The translations under genes and the position numbers were made by a program. Under the pieces are notes generated by a model that did no database searches, was not told the origin of the DNA, and was given only the letters and a program-made list of their open reading frames with translations. A DNA stretch of 39,488 nucleotides, from contig UQPN01000020.1 of NCBI GenBank assembly GCA_900542935.1, positions 1 through 39,488 on the forward strand. Direction: 5' to 3'. This document shows, piece by piece, positions 16,046 through 25,217 of the stretch; position 1 is the first letter of the stretch, and each line of letters begins with the position of its first letter. Source of the stretch: an uncultured Eubacteriales bacterium (GTDB lineage Bacteria; Bacillota; Clostridia; Christensenellales; Borkfalkiaceae).

Positions 16046-16082
16046 CTGCCGTTGCGGCATCGATTGCCCGCCGCAGCGGCAG
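16046..16082 (+). terminator. Hairpin after the small peptide gene
   Basis: A 13-bp GC-rich stem (CTGCCGTTGCGGC and its near-perfect complement, one G-T wobble) has an 11-base loop. No T-run follows, so it may protect the 3' end or terminate weakly. Confidence 0.6.
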
Positions 16083-16150
16083 GCATATAGAGTCGGCATA
16101 AAAAGCGGGTATAAAAGCATGCGTCGTTTCGCTTCGTTGTTACGGGCGTA

Positions 16151-16243
16151 TTGCGGATAACCGCACAAAAAAATGCGAAATTGCCGTTTTTTCTGATAAA
16201 ATTTTATAAAAAAGCACTTTTTTTACGAAATAAGACAAGACAA
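16151..16243 (+). repeat. Duplicated promoter-region element, copy 2
   Basis: This is the second copy of the 93-base element at 12728-12820, with the same palindrome, A and T runs and AAGACA box. It sits ahead of the second surface-protein gene. Confidence 0.85.
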
Positions 16244-16265
16244 ACGGCTTTTTTCGTAGTACAAT
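16237..16265 (+). promoter_or_regulatory. Promoter of the second surface-protein gene
   Basis: AAGACA at 16237-16242 and TACAAT at 16260-16265 have a 17-base spacer. The spacer lacks the G tract present in the paralogous promoter. A second AAGACA overlaps at 16232-16237. Confidence 0.6.
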
Positions 16266-16333
16266 ATTTGTGCTCGGAACGAAAAGCAGCCGAAAAACAA
16301 AACGGCAGCCTAAAATTTTAAGGAGGAGAATTT

Positions 16334-18856
16334 ATGAAAAAGTTTGGCAAAACGGGGATAATCGCTTCTGCAGCGCTTGTTGCGGCGTTATCGGTATCTT
16401 CGTTGGCGTCTGTAATGGCGGGCGCGCAGGAAGAAACGATCGTTGTTCCCAAAGGCTTTGAGTCGGAAGCCGTGGACATCGCGGGGGCGAACGAAGCGCT
16501 CTTAGGGTGGCAGTATTATTTTTACAACGATAAAGACGCCGCCGGAAACGATCGCGGTTTTTCGTACGAATCGGAAAATCTTCACGTTCTTGCCACCGAA
16601 AACGGCAGAACGGGCAACGCCTTGCATCTGAAACGCGAAAAGGCGGACGGCGAACTGGTGATGTATTCTTACGCGTTCGACGTGAAAGCCGAGCAGAACT
16701 ATATCATCGGCGCGTTCGTAAAGAGCCTTTGTGCGCAGACGGCAAATAACAAAGTGACTTTCAAAGTGAAAGAACAGGGCGCAAACGGCTCCGTGATCGG
16801 CGACGAACATGCCGTTCTCAATTCCGTGGACGGCAGAAGAGACAAATGGACGGAAACGACATTCTCATATAAAACGTCCACTTCCGCAAAAACGCTCGTT
16901 TTGAAGATATGCGCGGAAGGCGTAGGCGATTTTTATGTGGACGATATTACGGTGAAATCGTCTAACGCGGGTGTGAATTCCGAAACTTATCGGATGATCG
17001 GCGTAGGGAACGACGGTAAAACCGAAGATCCCGCTTCCATGCCCGTACTCAGCGGCGTAAATCTCTCCTCCGATAGTTTCGACGGAGACGGGAAATCGCT
17101 GAAACTCAATCATAACGACGTATATAAAACCGTTTTCGGTATCTTGCCGCACGGAAAGACGTATAATTTGTCTTTCAAATATAAAAATACGTCGGGCGGC
17201 ACGGCGGATCGGATGAGTATCCGTCTCGATAACGTCACTATGGAGGGTAAGCGAGTTTGGTACGCCGCGCCCGTGAACAGCACTGCGGGCACGCCCGATA
17301 CGGAATGGCAAACGTATAATTACAAATTTACCGCCGTTGCGGGGCAGACGGATATCAGTTGGATAGGGATCGCTTCGTACGGCGGATACCTGATCGACGA
17401 ACTTTCGATCACGGGTGCGGACGAAAACGGAGCAACCATGCAGTACATAGTGAACGGTTCGTTTTCGGGCGCGTATCTGGAAGGATATACGTACGGCGGG
17501 AATTACAACGTGGCGAAACAGACGGACGAAACGTATGTCTTCGCTTCTTCCGCCGCCACGAAAGACGACGGAACCGGAGCAAGAGGATATCTTAAGCCGG
17601 ACGTTTCAAAACTTGTTGCGGGAACGGAATATACGCTGAGTTTCGATTATCGTTCGGGCGGTTCGCAGGCGGGCAGTGTGTTCTACGGCAACGGATGGGG
17701 CGACGCGGAAGAAAATCTTAAAGATATCTGCACGCTTACGCAAGCGACGATCGCTTCCTGGACGCATAAAGAAGTGAAATTCACGGCTCGCGAAGGCAGC
17801 CACTTTGAAATTTACGGCGACGCGGGGATCTGTTGGCCGACGTACTTCAGAAACTTCTCGATCAAAGACGCGGCGGGCAACGAATTTATCGAAAATAAAA
17901 CGCTTGTTGCGCCCGACGCGGTATTGGGCGAAAACGAATTTCCGTACGGTACGTTTGAAGGCAACGTGAATTACGTGCCGCAGGATTGGACGTTTGAAGG
18001 AGAGGGCAATATTTACGGACTCGTGTTCGATACGAGATGGGAAGCGGGCGCAAAACCCGATTGGAAGATCTGCCTTTACGGCACGGAAGAGGTTCCTGCA
18101 AGCGCGATCAGCAAAGAAATCGCCGTTTCTAAGCGTACGCTCGCGCTCGGCTATAAAGCATATACGGGCAGCGTGAAAGTTTCCGCTCTCGTGGGCGATA
18201 CGGAAATCGAAGCCGACGAAAACGGATTTATCGAACTTCCCGAAGGAACGGAGTCCGTAAGGCTCAAATTCACGGCAACGGAATACGCCGCGTTCAAAAA
18301 GTTATTCCTCGGTACGCATACGCATGCCGCGCCCGCAGAAGGCGGCACTACTACGGAAGAAGCCACCTGCACGAAAATCGGCGGAACATTCTATTATTGC
18401 GGTGATTGCGAAAAGAACGTGTATATCGAAAAAATTCCCATGCTGCCGCACGATCTGGAACACGTTCACGAAGACGCCACCTGCCGCGACGGCGTGGATA
18501 AAGACGTGTGCAAAGTGTGCCACGGAGAATTTAACGTAACCGTTCTTCCCGCTACGGGCGAACACGTTTACGAAAAAGAAATATTGAAAGAAGCAACGTG
18601 CACGTCGAACGGCACAGAACAGGACGTTTGCAAAGTTTGCGGATCGAAAGGCAACATAAGCGTTATCCCCAAAAAGCCTCACGATTATAAAGACGGAAAG
18701 TGCGCCGTGTGCAACGCGGAGGATCCCGATTATAAGCCCGCCGACTCCGAAGACGGCAAAAAAGGCGGATGCAAATCGAGCGTTTCCGGCGGAGCGATCG
18801 CGCTCGGCGGATTGATCGCCGCGGCGTTCGTGATCGGAAAACGTAAGAAAGACTGA
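16334..18856 (+). CDS. Anchored surface protein, paralogue of the 12917 gene, with Cys-pair repeats
   Basis: This 840-aa protein has a signal peptide (residues 1-31, ending VMAGA). Its carbohydrate-binding-like modules are homologous to those of the 986-aa paralogue; residues about 220-410 are nearly identical. From about residue 655 the end differs. Three to four Cys-rich repeats of about 35 residues (TCTKIG..CGDC, TCRDG..CKVC, TCTSNG..CKVC) resemble a repeat common in clostridial surface proteins. A lysine-rich linker then leads to GGCKSSVSGG (Cys813), a hydrophobic stretch and the tail GKRKKD. That end looks like a surface-sorting signal built on Cys rather than LPXTG. AAGGAGGAG precedes the start. 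Probably a glycan-binding protein displayed on the cell; ligand unknown. Confidence 0.82.
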   Translation: MKKFGKTGIIASAALVAALSVSSLASVMAGAQEETIVVPKGFESEAVDIAGANEALLGWQYYFYNDKDAAGNDRGFSYESENLHVLATENGRTGNALHLKREKADGELVMYSYAFDVKAEQNYIIGAFVKSLCAQTANNKVTFKVKEQGANGSVIGDEHAVLNSVDGRRDKWTETTFSYKTSTSAKTLVLKICAEGVGDFYVDDITVKSSNAGVNSETYRMIGVGNDGKTEDPASMPVLSGVNLSSDSFDGDGKSLKLNHNDVYKTVFGILPHGKTYNLSFKYKNTSGGTADRMSIRLDNVTMEGKRVWYAAPVNSTAGTPDTEWQTYNYKFTAVAGQTDISWIGIASYGGYLIDELSITGADENGATMQYIVNGSFSGAYLEGYTYGGNYNVAKQTDETYVFASSAATKDDGTGARGYLKPDVSKLVAGTEYTLSFDYRSGGSQAGSVFYGNGWGDAEENLKDICTLTQATIASWTHKEVKFTAREGSHFEIYGDAGICWPTYFRNFSIKDAAGNEFIENKTLVAPDAVLGENEFPYGTFEGNVNYVPQDWTFEGEGNIYGLVFDTRWEAGAKPDWKICLYGTEEVPASAISKEIAVSKRTLALGYKAYTGSVKVSALVGDTEIEADENGFIELPEGTESVRLKFTATEYAAFKKLFLGTHTHAAPAEGGTTTEEATCTKIGGTFYYCGDCEKNVYIEKIPMLPHDLEHVHEDATCRDGVDKDVCKVCHGEFNVTVLPATGEHVYEKEILKEATCTSNGTEQDVCKVCGSKGNISVIPKKPHDYKDGKCAVCNAEDPDYKPADSEDGKKGGCKSSVSGGAIALGGLIAAAFVIGKRKKD
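16993..17563 (+). repeat. Intragenic duplication shared with the first surface protein, copy 2
   Basis: This is the partner of 13564-14134. The two encoded modules are almost identical, while the sequence on both sides has diverged strongly. Confidence 0.85.
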
Positions 18857-18879
18857 AAAAATCGAAGTGAAAATTTGCG

Positions 18880-19047
18880 GACGGGGCTATCCTGAATACC
18901 TTCCGAAATAATACGAACACAGGCTGTATATCGAATTTTTTTAACCGGGATTGCATTGCGGGCGGTACTGAAACGCCGCAAAATAACATAGCCCTGCGGT
19001 TAAATCAAGTTTGTATTGTATCGGGCAGTACGGCGGATAGCCCCGTC
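18880..19047 (+). repeat. Inverted repeat enclosing the leader of the 1562-aa gene
   Basis: GACGGGGCTATCC at 18880-18892 and its exact complement at 19035-19047 enclose 142 bases just upstream of the next gene. Nested within are TTAACCG/CGGTTAA and TTGCGGGCG/CGCCGCAA pairs. A second ATAGCCC at 18988-18994 could compete for the left arm. It may be a structured mRNA leader or a small non-autonomous insertion. I see no target-site duplication. Confidence 0.5.
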
Positions 19048-19075
19048 GGAATTCATCGAAGGAGGAAAACCTGTA

Positions 19076-22000
19076 ATGAGATTCTGTTTCAAGAAAATAA
19101 AGGCTTTCGCTATCCTTGTGTGCGCGTTTATCTCTTTTGTCGCGTTCGGCTGCGGTTTCGGCATGCTGTATAAAACGGCGGCGGAAGACGCAGTGACGGA
19201 AATCGCCAATCCCGGTTTTGAAACGCTGGCGGGAAACATGCCCGCTGACTGGACGACGTGGGTGGCGCTGAACGAGAAAGACGAATCGATAGCGAACGTA
19301 ACGTTTTCCGTGGTAAGCGGAAGCGACGCGCATAACGGAAATGCGCTGAAATGCGTTAATAAGTCGGGCGACAGCATGATAAGGGGGGTGGTGAACAGCG
19401 CCGAATTCAAAGTGGCGGGCGGAAAGACGTATCTTCTTTCGTTTTATTACCGCTCCGATTCGTCCACGGCGGTAAACTCTCTTTGCATCAGGCAGTATAA
19501 GAGCAACGGCAACGGCACGAAAAACACTTATCTTTGGGTGGATACCGCCACCGTGGCGGGTGCAACCGACGGATACAGACAGGTGTCCGCCGCGTTCACC
19601 ACCGATTCCGACGCGGCGAAAGCCATGCTGCAACTGGATATCGCCCCCACGGGAGAAAACGCCGTGTTTTACGACGATTTCTCTATCGAAAAACTGGATA
19701 ACATAGAATTCAACGGCGGATTTGAAAGATTTGGGGGGATGGAAACCCCGCTCGGCTGGACGATGTCCAACGGTTCGGACTTTTCTTTCAGCGACGAGAT
19801 CTATTACGACGGTAAAACTTCGGCGCACATCGTGCGTGAAGATTACGTTTCTTCGTTCACGATGACATCGCTTGCGAAAACGGCGGTGCGTTCCGCGGGA
19901 TCGTACGATATCGGCTTCCGCATGCGCTCCGAAAATTCAAAGGGCTCGAGAGCCACGATCACGGTGAGTTATTACGGCAGCGCGGGCAACACCATCGCCA
20001 CGCAGACGGGCCCTTACGTATATTTGAAGAGCGGAGAAGGGCTTTCCGACTGGACGGACGTATGGGTGAGATACATTGCGCCGCAAGGCTCCGTTTCCGT
20101 GGGATACACGATAACGATCACGAAAGGGAAAACCGATTGCTATATCGACGGCGTTTATTGCAGAGAATCGGGCAACGTTGCCTATACGGAAGATTTTGAA
20201 AGCATTTCCAACGACGGAATCCCCGACGGCTTCGATGCGGAGTCCGGAATGTTTGTTGACGGAAAACTGATTCTTACTGCAGAAAAACAGGCGAAAACGG
20301 AGACGATCGCGCTTTTGTACGGCAACGGGTATTCAATCACGGGCGATTGTGTAACGGAGGGTGCGGCGAAGCCCGTTATCGAACTTCGTTGGCTCGATTA
20401 CAACAGAAAACTGCTTACAAGCAAAGAATTTAAGTTACAGCCCACCGACGGGCAGTTCCTGGCGGAATTCACTCAGCCGCAGGGCACGTATACGGAAATT
20501 ATTTATAAAAACGACGGGAACGGCAAAGTGTCGTTCGATAATATCAGAATAGATAAAACATACGATCCGAAAACCGCGGGCAGCGGCTGGGAAGCGAAGT
20601 GGGTGTGCTTCCCGTATGCGGACGTAGCGTACGGCGGCGCGTATATGTACGCCTACTACCGTAAGACGTTCACGCTTACCGAGCCCGTAACGTCGGCGCA
20701 GATTCAGGTGACGGGCGACGATAGGATTACTTCTTACGTCAACGGACAGGAACTGGAAGATCCGGGAAAAGACTCGTGGGCGAAAGTGCTTGTCGCGCAT
20801 ATCAAAGATCAACTGAAGGTAGGCGAAAACACTCTCGCGTTCGAGGTGTATAACGAATCTTATTACGGCGGCGTGCTTTTCGATCTGGAAATAACGCTGG
20901 AAAGCGGCAAAAAGATGCGCGTTTATTCCGACGGCACTCTTCTTTCCTTCAACGGAGGAGAAAGTCGGCTCGATTCTTCCGACTGGATCGCTTCTTCTTA
21001 CGACGATTCCGCCTGGAAGCAGTGCTTCGTGATCGGCGCGCCTCCGTGCATGCCGTGGGGCGAAATCAACTATCAGCAGAATGCGGAATCTCTGCCCAAA
21101 ATCACGATCGCAAGCGTAACGGTATCCGAAGCGGCAAATGCGGGCGAAACGGTGGAGTTTACGATCAACGCGCACATCAAAGAGCAGATTTCGGGGAATA
21201 TTTCGTTCAGGGTAAATTTCAGAAGCAAGTACGTTGCCGACGAAGACGAAGTGCTGGAAACGTGGCTGATTCCCACGCTCGTATCGGGAAGCAAATCTTC
21301 GGGCTGGGCGATCGGCGAGGATAATATCGTTACCTACAGCGTGGAAGTACCCGATTATCTCGCTTCGGACAATTATCAACTTCAGTTCGATACGAAAGAA
21401 TTTACGATCACGAACAGCAGATACAATAAAAATATTATTCGCGGCAAATACGTCGCGATCACTACGGGCGGCGTCGTTCTCACCGAAAGCAGAATCGAAA
21501 AGGATAACGGCAGAGTGCAGTTGATCGTAAACGGCGAAAAAGTGGCGCCGATGATGTATCTTCGCGAACAAAAAACGGTGTTCAACGTGGAATATGCCGC
21601 GGGAATGTACGGCGCGGGCGTAGATTTAATGTGCCTTCCGAATTGCCGTATATACAATATGAACAGTTCGGGCTCTATGTGGAACGGTTACGGAAAATAC
21701 GATTTCTCTTCGCTCGACGGAGTGGTGTACGAAACGCTTCAGGGCGCGCCGTCGGCAAAACTTATGCTCATGCTCGACGCCGATCCGCCGGAATGGTGGT
21801 TTGACGAAAATCCGGGGTCTTACGCGGTGGACAGCAAGGGAAAAAGAGTGGGCATCAGTTACGCTTCGCAGAAATGGAGAGAAGACGTAGGCGTATTTTA
21901 TCGGGCTCTTCTGGCGCACGTTCTCGCGCAGCCCTACGCGGGACATATGTTTGCGGTGAAAATCGCGGCCGGCGCAACGTTTGAATGGCAGTATTACGGG

Positions 22001-23764
22001 GTAACCCTTTCGGAATGTGCCGATTTCGGCACGGACGCGCTGAATGCGTTCCGCAACTGGCTGAAAGAAAAGTACGTGACGGACGAAGCGCTGGCGGAAG
22101 CGTGGGGCAAGAAAGGCATCACGTTTGGAACGGCTTCCGTGCCTACGTACGAAGAAAGAAAGGCGTATACGTACGAAACTCTTCTCGACGGAAAGGCGCA
22201 GAGAAACGCTATCGATTTCCACTCGTTCATGAGCGATATGACGACGGACAGCATATTGTATCTTGCGAAAGTGGTGAAAGAAGCCATCGATAATAAGTGG
22301 ATCGTGGGCACGTATAACGGCTACCTTACGCACGGGCTTACGTATGAAGCGAACGGACTTGCGAACGCTTCGATTTCGCGGGTACTCGCCTCTCCGTATA
22401 TCGATTTCCTTTGCTCGCCTATCTGCTACGACGAACGGCTTCTCGGCATGAGCGCTTCTTACATGATGATGGTGGATTCGGTGATTACGGCGGGAAAACT
22501 TCCGATCATCGAATGCGACAGCCGTACCGTGTATTTCGACAGTAAAACGACGAATCCCGCAGTGCTGGCGGAGTGGGGCAAAACGTACACGCTGAAAGAT
22601 TCGATCGAGGCGTTGAAGAGAGATTTCGCGAATATGATGATCAAGGGCGCGGGGCTCTGGTGGTACGATATGTACGGCGGATGGTTCAACGATCCGGAAA
22701 TTTACTCGATGATTAAAACTGCAAAAGAGGAATGGGACAGGGCGGTGCAAAAGCCCGTGAAGAGCAATTCCCGTATCGCGTTCATCGTCGGCGACGATCT
22801 CGCCACTACGCTGGCGTACTCTTTCGACGGAACGTATCATTTCCTGTACGACGCACTGTACGAACAGAAAGAAAGCCTCGGGCACATCGGAACGTCTCAC
22901 GATATGCTGTATCTTTCCGACGTGGAAGACGGCTTCGACAGAGATTACGACGTGTATCTGATTCTCGCCACCAACGTTTCCCAAAAACAACAGGCGGCGA
23001 TCAACAAATATCTTAAAAAAGACGGAAAAACGATTATATGGGTAGGCGCGCCCGGAATTTACGGCGCAGACGGAACGATGTCGGCGGATTACGTTTCCGC
23101 GCTTACGGATATAACGCTTGCAAGAGCGCCCGCGTCGAGTTACGGCATCAGAATCATCGGCAACGAATCGTTCACCAAAGGGCTCGACGGGCTGCTTTAC
23201 GGAAGGATCGGATCGACGAAAGTAGATCCCATGTTCTACGTAACGGATAAAGCGGCGGAAGTACTCGGGAAGATCTATAACAGCGATCTTACGGGGCTTG
23301 CCGTGAAAGCCGTACCGACGGAAGACGGCGGATATTATATGTCGGTCTATTCTGCGGTGGGAAATATTCCCGAAGAACTGATGAGAAACATTTTAAGAAC
23401 GTGCGGCGTGAAACTTGTGGAAAGCGAAAACGACGCGGTGTACAGAAACGACAGTTACGTTTCGGTGGCTTCGCCCTACGGCGGCGTGAAGACGATCGAA
23501 TTCGATCATTACGTAGACGTTTACGACGTATTCAAAGGCGAATATATCGCGAAGAACGTTCTGAAAGTGGATCTGAATATGGAAGCGGGCACCACCGTGC
23601 TGTTGCGGGCGGAAAAACATACGGACGGAACCGCTCCGGATAACGGCTCTTCCGGAAACGGTAAAAAAGCGGTTGTGATCGTCTGCTCGGCGGTGGCGGC
23701 AGCGGCGGTTGTTTCCGCCGCGACGGTGTTCGTTTTAAAAAAGCGCAAAAAACTTAAAAAATAA
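19076..23764 (+). CDS. Large membrane-anchored putative glycoside hydrolase (GH42-like core)
   Basis: This 1562-aa surface enzyme has an N-terminal signal/membrane segment (about 1-37). Two or three jelly-roll carbohydrate-binding-like modules (about 40-500) each start with a GFE-type motif. A module at about 510-660 (KWVCFPYADV, YYRKTFTL) resembles the sugar-binding domain found beside alpha-L-rhamnosidases. The core at about 830-1280 has clan GH-A features similar to GH42 beta-galactosidases. Candidate catalytic acids are E970 (in TFEWQYYG) and E1146 (in IIECDS). A region at about 1290-1420 resembles the GH42 trimerisation domain. The C-terminus has one membrane helix and a KKRKKLKK tail. 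AAGGAGGA supports the ATG at 19076. Substrate uncertain; a galactose-rich glycan is a guess from context. Confidence 0.78.
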   Translation: MRFCFKKIKAFAILVCAFISFVAFGCGFGMLYKTAAEDAVTEIANPGFETLAGNMPADWTTWVALNEKDESIANVTFSVVSGSDAHNGNALKCVNKSGDSMIRGVVNSAEFKVAGGKTYLLSFYYRSDSSTAVNSLCIRQYKSNGNGTKNTYLWVDTATVAGATDGYRQVSAAFTTDSDAAKAMLQLDIAPTGENAVFYDDFSIEKLDNIEFNGGFERFGGMETPLGWTMSNGSDFSFSDEIYYDGKTSAHIVREDYVSSFTMTSLAKTAVRSAGSYDIGFRMRSENSKGSRATITVSYYGSAGNTIATQTGPYVYLKSGEGLSDWTDVWVRYIAPQGSVSVGYTITITKGKTDCYIDGVYCRESGNVAYTEDFESISNDGIPDGFDAESGMFVDGKLILTAEKQAKTETIALLYGNGYSITGDCVTEGAAKPVIELRWLDYNRKLLTSKEFKLQPTDGQFLAEFTQPQGTYTEIIYKNDGNGKVSFDNIRIDKTYDPKTAGSGWEAKWVCFPYADVAYGGAYMYAYYRKTFTLTEPVTSAQIQVTGDDRITSYVNGQELEDPGKDSWAKVLVAHIKDQLKVGENTLAFEVYNESYYGGVLFDLEITLESGKKMRVYSDGTLLSFNGGESRLDSSDWIASSYDDSAWKQCFVIGAPPCMPWGEINYQQNAESLPKITIASVTVSEAANAGETVEFTINAHIKEQISGNISFRVNFRSKYVADEDEVLETWLIPTLVSGSKSSGWAIGEDNIVTYSVEVPDYLASDNYQLQFDTKEFTITNSRYNKNIIRGKYVAITTGGVVLTESRIEKDNGRVQLIVNGEKVAPMMYLREQKTVFNVEYAAGMYGAGVDLMCLPNCRIYNMNSSGSMWNGYGKYDFSSLDGVVYETLQGAPSAKLMLMLDADPPEWWFDENPGSYAVDSKGKRVGISYASQKWREDVGVFYRALLAHVLAQPYAGHMFAVKIAAGATFEWQYYGVTLSECADFGTDALNAFRNWLKEKYVTDEALAEAWGKKGITFGTASVPTYEERKAYTYETLLDGKAQRNAIDFHSFMSDMTTDSILYLAKVVKEAIDNKWIVGTYNGYLTHGLTYEANGLANASISRVLASPYIDFLCSPICYDERLLGMSASYMMMVDSVITAGKLPIIECDSRTVYFDSKTTNPAVLAEWGKTYTLKDSIEALKRDFANMMIKGAGLWWYDMYGGWFNDPEIYSMIKTAKEEWDRAVQKPVKSNSRIAFIVGDDLATTLAYSFDGTYHFLYDALYEQKESLGHIGTSHDMLYLSDVEDGFDRDYDVYLILATNVSQKQQAAINKYLKKDGKTIIWVGAPGIYGADGTMSADYVSALTDITLARAPASSYGIRIIGNESFTKGLDGLLYGRIGSTKVDPMFYVTDKAAEVLGKIYNSDLTGLAVKAVPTEDGGYYMSVYSAVGNIPEELMRNILRTCGVKLVESENDAVYRNDSYVSVASPYGGVKTIEFDHYVDVYDVFKGEYIAKNVLKVDLNMEAGTTVLLRAEKHTDGTAPDNGSSGNGKKAVVIVCSAVAAAAVVSAATVFVLKKRKKLKK

Positions 23765-23825
23765 AACGAGCAGGCAAAATACGTAAAAAAATAAAAAATT
23801 CCCTGCGGGGAAAAGGAGAAAAAAT

Positions 23826-25139
23826 ATGAGAAAAATCAAAAAACTTTTAATCGGAACGCTTGCGCTCTGCATGACGGCGTCGATGACTGCTTGCAATGGT
23901 AACGGCGGCGGAAACAAACCGAATAAAGACGGAACCACCGACTTTACCCTTCAGATTTACACGGGCGGCTATGGCGCGGATATGTGGAAATACGTAGTGG
24001 AGATGTTTGAAAAGGATCATCCCGAATACAACGTGATTCCCATGTACGGCAACACCGTAAACGCTACGATGCAGGACGAATGGCGCGACGGCAACCCTCC
24101 CGATTTCGTGTATCTCGACGGTACGCTCGAAAAGGAAACGTGGCTGGAAGAAGGCATGCTGTACGATTTCACGGAATGGCTCGAAACCGCAACGGTGGCG
24201 GGCGAAGAAGACGTGAAGATCAAAGACAGGGCGATGATTGATTACGCCCATAAGTATACGTACGACGACGGCAGAACGATCACGTTCGGTATGCCTCTGC
24301 TGCTCAGTTCTTACGGTATGTGGTACGACGACGCGTTGTTCACGCAGAAGAAATGGAGCGTTCCTTCAAATTACAACGAACTTTCCGCATGGGTTGATTC
24401 CAACGCCACCGCGGATACCGCCGCGCTGATTTATCCCGGCGTATATTCCGGCTATCTTGTGCAGGGCATGATTCTGCCTGCGCTTGCGGAAGTGGGCGAC
24501 GAATTTTTCGACAGAGTGGAAAACGCCCGCGACGCGGATGTTTACACTTCCGCCGAATTCAAGGCGGTGATGAATCGTTTCGAGAAAATCGTGAAAAAGA
24601 GCAACGCCGTAGCCAGTTGCCTTTCGCTCGATCACACCAAATCGCAGATGCAGTGGCTCAATCACAAAGCGGCGTTTATCCCCAACGGGCTCTGGCTCAG
24701 AAAGGAAATGGCGGATCTCAACGCGATTCCCGACGGCTTTGAAATGAGATACGCTCCTTCCGCTTTAAACGTTGAACAGCAGGTGATTATCGCTTCTTCG
24801 CAGACGTGTGCGATCGCGGAAGACGCCAAGAACAAAGAGGCGGCTCTCGAATTTATGAGATACCTGTATCGCAGCGACGTGGCGAAGAAATTTGCGGAAA
24901 GTTCCGATTCCCCTTCTGCCACCAATGTGGAACTGGACGAATCGAAAGTTTCCGACGTGCTTCGGTATGCGCAGTCGGTGATGAATAACCCCGCGTATAA
25001 ACGCGTTCTTCACGTGGGAAGTTGGGGTGGAGTGGACGCCGTGTTCAATCAGGGCGTGAATTCCATCGTTGCGGGCACGAAAACGGTGGACGAAGTGTGC
25101 AACGAACTTGCGGCGCAGGCAAGAAAACAACTTGCGTAA
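23826..25139 (+). CDS. Carbohydrate ABC transporter substrate-binding lipoprotein (CUT1 type)
   Basis: This 437-aa secreted lipoprotein has a signal peptide ending in a lipobox of the form SMTAC (Cys about residue 20), then a Gly/Asn-rich linker. The mature part has the pattern of the SBP_bac_1 family that binds oligosaccharides: FTLQIYTGGYG near the start, MPLLLSSYGMWYDDALF in the first third, and KNKEAALEFMRYLY near the end. AAAAGGAGAA precedes the ATG. Two permease genes follow, but no ATPase gene. It lies directly downstream of the anchored glycosidase and probably captures the fragments that enzyme releases. Confidence 0.92.
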   Translation: MRKIKKLLIGTLALCMTASMTACNGNGGGNKPNKDGTTDFTLQIYTGGYGADMWKYVVEMFEKDHPEYNVIPMYGNTVNATMQDEWRDGNPPDFVYLDGTLEKETWLEEGMLYDFTEWLETATVAGEEDVKIKDRAMIDYAHKYTYDDGRTITFGMPLLLSSYGMWYDDALFTQKKWSVPSNYNELSAWVDSNATADTAALIYPGVYSGYLVQGMILPALAEVGDEFFDRVENARDADVYTSAEFKAVMNRFEKIVKKSNAVASCLSLDHTKSQMQWLNHKAAFIPNGLWLRKEMADLNAIPDGFEMRYAPSALNVEQQVIIASSQTCAIAEDAKNKEAALEFMRYLYRSDVAKKFAESSDSPSATNVELDESKVSDVLRYAQSVMNNPAYKRVLHVGSWGGVDAVFNQGVNSIVAGTKTVDEVCNELAAQARKQLA

Positions 25140-25145
25140 AGCGAT

Positions 25146-25180
25146 TTTTCCCGCACGCAGCGATCCTGCGTGCGGGAAAA
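25146..25180 (+). terminator. Strong stem-loop between binding protein and permease genes
   Basis: A perfect 15-bp stem (TTTTCCCGCACGCAG and its complement) has a 5-base loop and is followed by AAAAG, not a T-run. It resembles intercistronic hairpins that stop part of the transcripts or protect the binding-protein message, giving more binding protein than permease. Confidence 0.75.
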
Positions 25181-25217
25181 GAAACAGTTATCTTTGAAAT
25201 CTAAGGAGCGAAAAAGG

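Noticed and set aside
18880..19047. Non-autonomous MITE insertion
   Set aside because: The 13-base inverted ends fit, but no target-site duplication or second copy in the window supports it; kept only as a structural repeat.
21626..22990. 454-aa open frame on the minus strand inside the 1562-aa gene
   Set aside because: It is fully antisense to a clearly coding gene and rich in Arg/His, typical of a shadow frame produced by that gene's codon bias. The long minus frames at 20435-21571, 27235-28236 and 29844-30878 are the same kind of shadow.
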